64,000 nucleotides of DNA, taken from the NCBI GenBank assembly GCA_030278955.1, contig JAOANR010000005.1:2523431-2587430 (forward strand), written 5' to 3'. The notes beneath the pieces are model-generated. The model was not told the origin of the DNA. It saw only the letters and a program-made list of their open reading frames with translations, and did not search any database. Position numbers and translations under genes: made by a program. Positions 12,530-21,464 of this stretch are shown piece after piece; the first letter of the stretch is position 1; the number at the start of each line of letters is the position of its first letter. The stretch comes from Hygrophila difformis (taxonomy: Eukaryota; Streptophyta; Magnoliopsida; Lamiales; Acanthaceae).

Positions 12530-12662
12530 TTTTAAATCTGCTTTCTTAGATTAATTTAACCGCTTTCTTAGAATAATTTTATTGCTTTCTTAGATTAAAT
12601 TTAATTCGCTTTCTAGAATAATTTTATATGCTTTATTTTAATTGCTTTCATAGCTTAGTTTA
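12530..12662 (+). repeat. TTTCTTAGA tandem repeat in the 5' LTR
   Basis: Five decayed copies of a unit of about 25 bases, GCTTTCTTAGAATAATTTTA or similar. Equivalent arrays are in the 3' LTR and in LTR copy A. Confidence 0.75.
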
Positions 12663-13198
12663 AAATTCCGTCAAGTAGTTGATAATTAAAACAAAAATTT
12701 GAATCGAGTAACCGAGTGGAAAATCTTAGTAAACGACGTAGGCCCTGCTTCTATCGCACATCCTCCAGTGAACGATCCGGTCTTACTATAAATTACTGCA
12801 ATTTTTGACACCGTGCGCTTTCGGGGGCACAGTTTCTTAACACGAGTAATAAAAACGTGACAACCTATAAATATATCTCTAATCCCAAATCCATCTTCAT
12901 AAATTGGTTTCATTAAATAAAATTGAAAACCAGGATTATGATTTTTCAGAAAATACTCATGTAGTGGGAACTTGTCAAAAGTTTCATGGCAAGGATGTTC
13001 AAGGCAGGAAATTGTCAAAAGTTTCATGCCGGGGAGGTCCGCAGCGCCGTCTGAAATCAAAGTTTCCCACATGAGTAATAAAAAGTGAATTATATCCTTA
13101 AACCCCTTTCCCACGAATCATAACTCTTTTCTTTTAATAAATTCAAACTTCATTTATTTTATAAAATACTCGTGTTGACGAAATTGTCAAAAGTTTCA

Positions 13199-13216
13199 TG
13201 GCGCCGTTGCCGGGGA
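13199..13216 (+). other. Primer binding site, tRNA-Asp type
   Basis: TGGCGCCGTTGCCGGGGA directly abuts the end of the 5' LTR. It is complementary to the CCCCGGCAACGGCGCCA end of plant tRNA-Asp, the primer typical of Athila elements. Confidence 0.92.
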
Positions 13217-13321
13217 GGATGCAGCGTTGTTTATTAAGAAAACTACACTCCTGATTGCTCATAGATTAGTTTAGTGTAGTACATCTACTTCAGAACAGAG
13301 AAGTACCCTCAAATTAATTAA

Positions 13322-13368
13322 ACATTTAGAGTACCAAGACTCTAAATGTGAGGATGTTGATTTGAGGA
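13322..13368 (+). repeat. Hairpin joined to a purine-tract-like motif
   Basis: CATTTAGAGT and ACTCTAAATG form 10-base arms round a 6-base loop. The 3' arm runs directly into AAATGTGAGGATGTTGAT, the same string that precedes the 3' LTR at 21451-21468. A third, slightly changed copy (AAATGTGAAGATGTTGAT) lies at about 15639. Confidence 0.75.
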
Positions 13369-13705
13369 GAAAACCTGACCAATTGGGTATTTATCTGCCT
13401 TGCAGGAAATTCGGAACCATCAAAAAGAAGGAGCATAAAATAGCAGGGAAAACCAGGTTATTGGTTGGATTAATTCCACGAGTCTAAGAAAATATTCACG
13501 GAATTTAAAGCAATTTAAAATCCGGAATAAATTTCACAAATAAATGGAACTGATCTAACCTAATTTTATGCGAGTAGATTATTTTACTTCCAGCCCAATA
13601 TTTTGAATTTATTTGGACTGAATTTATTCAGACCCAAATCAAATAAAATGGACTCAGACCCAACATCACACTCGGGCCCAGTCTCTTAAAAATTTGAAAA
13701 TTCAA

Positions 13706-14060
13706 ATAATGTGTCGCGGAATATCTTCTGTGTCGCGAGGCACTGCCTCGCGCCAGAAGAAAAATCGTGACACAGTTTCCCCATACAATGAGATCCGTGT
13801 CGCGGAGTGACCACTGTGTCGCGAAGCACTGCCTCGCGACCAGGTTCAACTCCGCGACACAGTCTCACTTGTCCCTGACTTCTGCTTGTCGCTGTCGCGA
13901 TACACCGTGTCGCGAGGCACTGCCTCGCGACCGGATTTCAATTCCGCGACACGATTTGCACTTAACCCCATTTTCCTTCCAACCTGGCCACGATACCCCC
14001 TGTCGCGAGGCACTGCCTCGCGACCGGATCCCATGCTTCGCGACACCTCTAATGTCGCTA
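13706..14060. repeat. Leader array of perfect CpG palindromes
   Basis: Four units, 86-93 bases apart, each carry arms TCGCGAGGCA and TGCCTCGCGA round a single C. Positions are 13733-13753, 13819-13839 (one mismatch), 13910-13930 and 14003-14023. Each is followed about 15-18 bases later by TCCGCGACAC or a variant. The array lies between the primer site and the first exon, where packaging signals usually sit. Confidence 0.9.
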
Positions 14061-14344
14061 GGGCCTGGTCGCGTAACCCAGTTCCACGACATGGGCTAGG
14101 GTTTCACGACCGGCCCATTACATATTTAAACCCCCCCTTCTCCCTTCTTCTTCCTTACGCGCCCTCATTCTCGGCACTTAGAAAATTTTTCAAAACCTCT
14201 CCCTATCGAAGCCCTTCTTCCCGAACGAACACCACCGTGTTTTTCGCACAACCCAGCCATTTCCTAAAGGGAACTCTGCCCGATTTTCGCGAGAAACACA
14301 ATGGAACCATCATCTTCATCATCTCCAAAGCATACCAAGCCCTG

Positions 14345-15729
14345 GTAAGCATTTCTCCGTCGATTCGCGCATACCCATAGCCCCCTGTTCGCGATTTTTA
14401 GCTGTTCTGTTTACTTTTCATTAACTTGTAAATAAGAGTTATGGTGTTCATTTTTGCTTAATAGAGTTCGGTTGTAGGCTTTTTATGTTATGGGTAGACT
14501 GTATTTGAGACATGCCATTGATGTGGGTGTTGGCCGAGCGTGATTTGGTGAAAAGGGGAGTGTTGTTGTGTTTTATGAATGCGCAAGGGAGTTCGGTTAC
14601 TGATTGGGCTTTGAAATTTTTGAACCCAAGGTTGTTAGAAAGCATGAAGGCAGTTAGGTTAAAATCACCATTGATGAGTTTTTAAGCTTTTAGGGTTCTA
14701 AGGAGTGACTATTTGGTTCTTATGAATGTTTCATTCTCAAGTTCTGAATTGTGACATTTTTAGAATTCTATTTAGCTGATGAACATTGGGATATGTTTGA
14801 TTGATGTATCACTGTGTTATTGGTTATCTTTGGCATTTCTGCGATTGATGAGCATGAACTGTGTCTGTTTCTGAGTTTGAGCTGAGTCAGGTAGCATGCT
14901 AGCAGGTTTAATCTTATGTTTTGATAAATAAGAGGCATGGTTTGGTAGTAAAATGGTTGCTGCATCTGTGTTCATGAATATTGCATGCCACATGGTCATT
15001 TAATGCTTTCCTCCTGTTTTGGTATATATGTGTATGTATGCTGCAATTCTGAGAAAGTGGCTGTGTGTTTGTTTGTGGCAACCCGGTGCACCACACCCCC
15101 TTTTCAGAATCATTTTTTTTTATAAAAGACAAAATATGTTGGTGGAATAAAGTTTGACTTGGTGTTTTTGGTTCCCAATGGAACTAAGAGTGTGAGTAAG
15201 ATAGCAGTGTTTTTCACCACTTATAACTGCTATCTCCTTTGCAAAAATCCAAAATGGGACCACACACATCCCACATTTCATTAAATAAAATAATTCAATC
15301 ATTTTCACTAAAAAAAATTAAAAATAGTGTTTGCAAATTTCTTGAATGTTTTAACTGTCCAAAGACAGTCCAAGCAATCCGGGATTAGCAAATCCATTCC
15401 GCCACGTCTCCACTGCATATTCCAAATTCGAGCAATCATCCCGTCTTATTCATCTCATTCCATTTCAACAAGCACCTCGAGCTTGTTTAATAAAATTGAA
15501 AAATCAAACCTTTTGGGCCCAATAGCCCACTAAAACTCTCCAAGTCCAATGACTTAGATTTTCAAGTAATTAATATCATATGTCTTGCAATAAAGTTTTA
15601 AGTACTAATCAAATAAATCACGTTTCGAGCAAAGCTCAAAATGTGAAGATGTTGATTTCTAACTTGAAACTCAAATTTTCAAAAACATAAAAAAACTTGA
15701 TTGGAGTTAATACTTCCTATATTTTTCAG
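14345..15729 (+). other. Probable leader intron (1,385 bp)
   Basis: GTAAGC donor at 14345 and a pyrimidine-rich TATTTTTCAG acceptor ending at 15729. The interior is T-rich and low in CpG, unlike the exonic DNA. It contains AAATGTGAAGATGTTGAT near 15639. Splicing joins codon phase 2 to a frame that stays open for about 34 codons before a single-base loss. Confidence 0.55.
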
Positions 15730-17376
15730 GAACGAGAAATTGATTAAGTCAACACTTGGATTGCCTGATTGCACTCTACATCAGGCAGCAATAGAAGCCT
15801 GTGCGAACAGAACCCAGATCAAGAAGCTTAGGATGCTCTGATAAGCGTATACAAGGTTCCATTGGACCAGAACACCGAAGCTGAATTGACACTAAGGCCC
15901 GGATGGGATGTGAATATCCCTCCTGCAGAAAGATCAACCGCACTGACGAACATTGAAAGGGACTTCTCCTATCACATGCTGAAGTTTTGGGAGTTAATGA
16001 CAGATCATGCCCCGAATGACTCCATAATGACTCCCGCAGTTCATCTGGAAAGGATTACACTGAAGTTCCAAATACACACAGCTGTCTGGCAACGTCATTT
16101 AGAAGATGGAACAGTGGGAATTCCAATCTCAAACTATGACATACTCATCCCCGATCAGCCCATAGACCCACAAATACGACTGCAGTTTGTGGAGAAGCCT
16201 TTAAAGGTGAGCCAAATACTGGGAAAGGGAGCTATCTCGATGCACGAAGCCTTCCCCTGTATGTGGAATCCGCACTTATTTGACAACATGGGCAGGGAGG
16301 AGCAGAGATGGGTGACCAAGCAAGCCAAACAAAGGCATAGGGAACTGAGTTACAACCTGCTCCATAAGTTGAGAAGAATTGAGGAGTTTAACGCAGAGAG
16401 GAACTCCACTATGCTGAACAGATTCAGAGAAGAAATCAATGCGGCTCGGAAAGAATGGCATGATTTGACATACCTGTGGGGGAAAGGAAAAGGGTTCATA
16501 ACGCAAGAGAGACTGGATAAAGGACTGACTCTGCCAGATGAGGACAATCTTGAGACAATATTCATAAACAAGCGATTCGGCCAGACGATAACAGCCGAGA
16601 AAGGAAATGAGGTGGATCCTGGATTTCCCGAGCACATTAGAGAATTAAGGGAGAAAGCTCTTTATGAGGTACATCATAAAAATTGGTCGGTGCTGACAAA
16701 TAAAAAGGTGCAACTCAGATTGATGACTGAGGCTGAGGCAGGGGAATACTTGAAGTATGATATAGCGCAGGACATGACCTTCCTGAAGGAAGAATTGGAG
16801 AGAGATATGGTGAGCACTATGATGGAGCAGTACAGAACCTCGTTTCTCGAACTCCTCATGGACTTGGACAAAGAAGCCCTGAATTATGGAAATTCTGGGA
16901 ATAGGGCAAAGGTCATGCACTATAACCACAAAATCAGAAGCCTATTTTGCACACGGATCAAGAAGGCATGGGAATTCAAGTTGGTGCGGATCACACATCC
17001 AGTATTCGTGCAAGATTATCTGAGATATGCACACAGGCTGTTTGGGACACAAGAAGCTCAGGAAGAAACACAGGAGGCCCAACAGGAAAACCACGAAGAT
17101 CCAGACGTTGTGATCGAGGCCTACATCTCTACTCCTCCTAATGCCAACCCGCAGCCTACCCAGCCAACAGTGCAAGCACCAGCTTTACCACCAAGAGAAC
17201 AAGCACCTGCTGCCACTAAGCCACCCACCCAGCCCGAGCAAACATCTACTGCTGCTGTTGCATCTGAAAGCCAGCCCGTGCCTCAAGCTGAAACGAGAAG
17301 GAGGTTAGTAAAATCAACGGAGAAAGAAAAGACGGCAAGGGCTCCGGAGCCGAAAGTGGTGATCCAAGAACCCTAG
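15730..17376 (+). CDS. Athila B protein, N-terminal half
   Basis: From the acceptor at 15730 the frame is open to about 15831, where one base seems lost, then open for 504 codons from 15862 to TAG at 17374-17376. The sequence is hydrophilic and mostly helical, with many Trp, Arg and Glu (for example RKEWHDLTYLWGKG and REKALYEVHHKNW). The last 110 residues are rich in Pro, Gln and Ala (THP..., QPTQPT, APALPPREQ) and end in basic residues. I see no zinc knuckle, protease DTG, or other gag signature and do not recognise the family. The segment from 15862 has no ATG, so the predicted start there is not an initiation site. Confidence 0.6.
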
Positions 17377-19331
17377 CCGAATGCTAGGAAAGTGGCAGCA
17401 CCTGCAGATCCAAAAGATAGAGGCAAAGCGAAAATGCCACCACCACCTCCTAAACAGAAATAACTGATTGCTCAAGATGCTGCACTGGCTAGAAAATTGC
17501 AGGAAGAAGAGAATGCCTTAGCCGGTCTGGTTGACAAGGAAACGAAACAGGAGGTTCGGGAGTGGATAAGATACTTGAGGAAAAACGAGCTGAAAAAGAA
17601 AAGAAAGCTGAGGAAGAACAGAAGAAGAAAGAAGCACATGACCGAGAAATTGCTGAAAATCTTCAAGCTGATTTGGAAGCTTGGAAGTCTAGAAAAACTG
17701 GGGAAGCCGAACAAGAAGGTGATGAAGATTTGATGATCACTGGAGAAGTGCAGGGGCGTGGACTGAAAATTAAAGAAGAACAACCTCCTGCATGGACTGG
17801 CCCCACTGCACATGATGCTGAGACCATCCGGAAAGATATTCGAGAAAGGCTAAATGATCAAATTGAAGCAAGAAGCGATGCGGGAGAGGGGCGGGATCAG
17901 ATCAGGTATCAGACGGAAGTGTGTCAGATCATTGATCCTCTTGTAGGCACGGCCAGAATTGAGGCAGTCATCACTCAAGAAGGCTCATCGCACCAAGCTG
18001 GACAGTCAGAAGGGCCACAAGATTCCATTGATCCAGCAGCATTGGCCAAAACACTGGATCAGCAGCCAGGAGACCATCCCATGGCCTCTGCACTTAAGGA
18101 AAATGTTCAGGGAATTTTGACTGAAGCTGCAGATGGAAATAATTCAGAAGAAGAAGCTCGACAAGAGGAGCAAGAATTCATGGACCAGATGGCGCCTATT
18201 CTCCAACGTCCCGTAGGACGAGCTGCAAGAATTAGGGAAGATGAGGAGGAACTTAGAGATGAAACGGCTCATGGAGAAGGAGAGCCAAGTCAGAGGGCAC
18301 ATGAAGCTGAACCAATGGATGAACAACCGGAAGAAGGAGACGACCAAACAGACTGGCATACAAGCGAAGATGAATCAGTCGGGTCTATCCGGCCAGTTGA
18401 GTTTTGGCAAGAACACACTGTGAGGAGCAGAATGGGATCGAAACAGTATGAGAAAAAGAAGCTAAGTGAAGAAGAAGTGCAAATCAAATTCAATGGCAAC
18501 AAGGAAAGGGCAGGACAGTATGCAAAGCTGCAGAAAATGATAGTGCCTGATAAGGGGTTCAAGCAGGATGCTTTGCTCCACCCCACTGTCGAGACTTTTT
18601 ACAGAAATCAAGAGTGGGGAAACTTTATGCTACATCATGAAGAAGATGGCCTCGTTGAGTTGACAAGGGAATTCTTCTGCAACATCAACGCCGTCAATAG
18701 AACAACCTGGGTCCGAGGTCACGTGATAGACATCTCACCTGAGTGGTTGAATCAGTTTCTTAGAACCCCGGATATCAGAAGTGAGTTCCCCGCTGGAGAG
18801 ATCATGGTAAAAAGAGGGAGGACAAGTGAGTATGCAAAGTATGCAGCCTTGGCAAACAGCATGACAAGAATAACCGCCCCGGGACACTCATTTGATACAA
18901 ACTTGCTGCGAATGCACTTCATGCCAACTTACGAGTTCTACATGTCAAAGATTCGACCCAATTCGCACCCGCACACCACATCTGGGAGTGTTCTGATGGG
19001 ATTTGCAAGAATGTGGAGCGGAGCAAAGCTGAACGTAGGTAGGCATGTGTTCGATGTCATGACGGCATGGATAGAAGACAAGCAGGCCTTGTGCTATCCG
19101 AACCTAATTAGAAGAATTTGCGTTGCTCAGGGCGTCGACTTAAGTGCATTTGCAGGGGACGAAATAGTGAAGGTAAATCCCCCCATCAGCGTGCCAAGAC
19201 TGCCTGTGGAGGAACGAATTAGATACTCCTTTCCTCAACTGCCCTGTGAAGGCAATTCTGATGCCCAATCCTCCTTCATATCCGGTGCCCAAGCACCAAG
19301 AAAGAGAAGCAGACCGTCGAGGGCAAAGTAG
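17377..19331 (+). CDS. Athila B protein, plant-transposon-domain-like part
   Basis: After two stops (17374, 17461) and a frame change near 17555, the frame is open from 17562 for 589 codons. It opens with a Glu/Lys coiled coil (EKKAEEEQKKKEAHDREIAE) and a long acidic linker. From about 18430 there is a compact domain with REFFCNI, VRGHVIDISPEWLNQFL, SGSVLMGFARMWSGAKLNVG and CYPNLIRRICVAQGVDL. That order matches my recollection of the 'putative plant transposon protein' domain (Pfam Transposase_32), which often occurs in retroelement-derived plant ORFs and whose biochemical role is not established. The name should not be read as proof of transposase activity. It ends in a basic RKRSRPSRAK tail before TAG 19329. 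Confidence 0.6.
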
Positions 19332-19814
19332 GGAACAAAGAAAGCCCGTACTGATGCGGGACCTTCGACAACTGTGCTAGAGGAGCATCAGACATCGCAA
19401 GAGCAACTTTCGATTCCACCCCCATCTCAGCCTCATTCTCAAATCCCACCTGCAAGCCAGCATGTTTCACAGAATCCAGCTGATTCTCATGCGATGGAGA
19501 TTGTGAGCAGCATGAGCAAAACAGTTACAGATAGTATAAAGATGCTGGCAGACTCAATGATTTCGGGAAAGGGGGACGAAAGAAGAGAAAGAGCCGAAGA
19601 GAGAGCTGAGCAGAGAAGGCGAGATGAGGAGTTCAAGAAGCTGTTGTTGGAAAGAGAAGAACGGATGCACAGGGAAAGACTAGAAAGTGAAGAAAGGCAA
19701 CGCAAGATGATGGAAATGGTGATGCAAGCACTCATCCAACAACTTCCGAAGCCACCTCCACCTCCGACGGACGGTGCGGGACCATCAAATCAGCCAGGAG
19801 AGCAGAAAGATTGA
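19332..19814 (+). CDS. Athila B protein, C-terminal coiled coil
   Basis: This is in the same frame as the preceding segment and separated from it only by the TAG at 19329-19331. It has a Gln/Pro/Ser-rich stretch, then a strongly charged helix (RRERAEERAEQRRRDEEF, then LLEREERMHRERLESEERQ) of about 70 residues with heptad-like Leu/Met spacing. A PKPPPPP segment and a stop at 19812 follow. The helix suggests multimerisation. It could be read by stop read-through, or the stop may simply be decay. Confidence 0.6.
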   Translation, partial: GTKKARTDAGPSTTVLEEHQTSQEQLSIPPPSQPHSQIPPASQHVSQNPADSHAMEIVSSMSKTVTDSIKMLADSMISGKGDERRERAEERAEQRRRDEEFKKLLLEREERMHRERLESEERQRKMMEMVMQALIQQLPKPPPPPTDGAGPSNQPGEQKD

Positions 19815-21446
19815 GTCTATAATGGTCATATCAGTTTGAGCTTTAATGTAAAACATCATATAAGAGAATTTCATATCATTTGTGCAAGTTCAATCTGATT
19901 GCATGGAAATCTCTTGTAATCGATGCATTTATTGCTTTCCAAAATGGAACTTCGTTTTGAGGTCCAAACAATTTTATTCTTGAAAAGATGTCTGTACAGT
20001 CCGAGATGAATAAGTGACTGTCAGGCCAAAAATATGCAACTGACATACTCTGTATGTCAGCAGTGCCTCTTTACTGCTTTAAATTAAATAACCAGCAAAA
20101 ATATGCATAAACCTGCTCTAAATTCACATGTTGAATTTAGGCTTGTGATTAAATTTTCAAACTTTCAAAATTGGGATAATATAATTGAAGATATGCATGA
20201 AATGAATTCCTAAGGTTTTGAGCTATAAAATTTAATGATGCGATTATCTTGTTGGGTAATAAATCTGCGTGTTAGAAATTTTGATTGAATAAAGTGTTGG
20301 GATTAAGCTTTGATTATATTTAAGAATATTGTATGACATGAATGAACCATTCCATGTGAGATTTGAGCCATGAGTCACCATTACTCATTCTTTTCTTTGA
20401 TGTGTGAAAATTATTTTGATTAAAGGAAACTAGAACTTGCAGTTGGGACCGATTCAAGACCATGCCATATTCCAAAAATCGAGCATATGATCGAGGCACC
20501 TAGAAAAACCCAAATTTTTGGCCTTCGTTTGAATTCCAAACCCAAAAATATTTTCCCTTTAGGATTAACCAATTTGAGCCTTAAGCCTAATTTTTCTTTG
20601 AAGCCTTCTATATTTTTCCAAGCCTTCTAAAAAGACCAAAAAATTAAAACCCAAGTGTGCAAGAATAAATTTTATCAAGGCATTACAATTTATAATCATC
20701 AATTCATCAAATCGGTATTAAAAAATCCGATCAAAAAAAAAAAGGAGAAAGCGAAGAAGAAGAAAAATGTTGAATTCAATTCAACACAAATAAATTGCAA
20801 ATGACAAAGCAAATTAGACATAGTCTAATGTCATGCAACATGAAAGGAAAAGCAAAAGAAAGAAAGAAAAAAAAATTGATGATCATAAAATTTTTAAATA
20901 AATGTCAAGTTATGATAGAATTAATTCTTGCCACTTCTTATCCCAATAAATTCCCTTTCCTACCAAATGTTACAACCGTATGCCCCGTTATAACCTTGAA
21001 TAAGACCTCATGATCTCGATTTGAGGAAATGAGCCGGTGGCGAGTTGGTCCAATTGCAAGCATATGGGATAATTTGATCAAATTTGATTTCGAGCGTTCA
21101 TGAATTAGCCCAAGTTGAGAGTGAGTGAATTTTCCGATTCTCTTACATGTGAGGCTCTGTTTTAATGCACATGTTCATGTCATGCCTTAATTCTGATTCT
21201 TAATCCTTGCATTTTTCGAACATGATATTCATGAAGGATTGATGATAATGTTTGATTTGTAGGCCTGATGTAGTGAGCAAGTATCATTTTATTAAACACT
21301 GCAATCAAGGGAATTTAACACTTGTAGTTTTTTATTGTCTTATCCCAATCTAAAAAGAATGTGATTTATGAAGCCACGAAAATGAATTGAATATGCAGAG
21401 TCCGTGTTCTCTAGAACATTGACTCTGACTGCTCGGGGACGATCAT
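19815..21446 (+). other. Non-coding 3' interior of Athila B
   Basis: About 1.6 kb with no supported gene, AT-rich, with short A-rich and AAGAAAG-rich stretches near 20730-20870. The one ORF of 72 codons is mostly Lys and Ile from low-complexity DNA. No env-like frame is visible here, although Athila elements often carry one in this position. Confidence 0.7.
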
Positions 21447-21464
21447 TATTAAATGTGAGGATGT
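21447..21464 (+). other. Purine-containing tract before the 3' LTR
   Basis: ATTAAATGTGAGGATGTT ends where the 3' LTR begins (TGATAATGG, 21465). It is the expected priming site for plus-strand DNA, although two Ts interrupt the purines. Confidence 0.7.

Larger units (their letters stand above)
8754..13198 (+). repeat. 5' LTR of Athila copy B
   Basis: 4,445 bp, TG...CA, ending directly at the primer site. It matches 21465-25919 with only scattered substitutions. The 3' copy has a 21-bp tandem duplication near 21621-21662 that this copy lacks. It contains two CpG-word arrays, a TATA box and the TTTCTTAGA repeat. ORFs predicted within it on either strand match between LTR copies only as DNA and show no protein family. 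Confidence 0.93.
14301..19814 (+). pseudogene. Large non-pol protein of Athila B, with leader intron
   Basis: One gene reconstructed by position. A first exon, ATG 14301 to 14344, ends in a CTG|GTAAGC donor. An intron runs 14345-15729 and ends TATTTTTCAG. The frame then runs, with breaks, to TGA at 19812-19814. Without splicing the leader ATG meets a stop at once. Breaks seen: a one-base loss near 15831, TAG at 17374, TAA at 17461, a frame shift near 17550-17562, and TAG at 19329. The ORF segments lack ATG starts (TTG, GTG), which also argues for one long frame of roughly 1,370 codons. It carries no polymerase motif. Regions in order: anonymous N-half, Pro/Gln-rich linker, charged coiled coil, a plant-transposon-protein-like domain and a C-terminal coiled coil. 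Function unknown; a gag-like structural role is a guess. Confidence 0.65.

Noticed and set aside
12686..13114. 142-codon minus-strand ORF present in both LTRs (also 25407-25835)
   Set aside because: Antisense to the LTR end, no motif, differs by a few changes typical of neutral LTR copies.
16276..16929. Minus-strand ORFs within the Athila B protein region
   Set aside because: Antisense shadows of the long plus-strand frame, no motif.
17562..17733. Separate basic ORF (17497-17733) overlapping the Athila B coiled coil
   Set aside because: It is the out-of-frame reading of the Glu/Lys coil after the frame shift. Only its first part belongs to the true frame.
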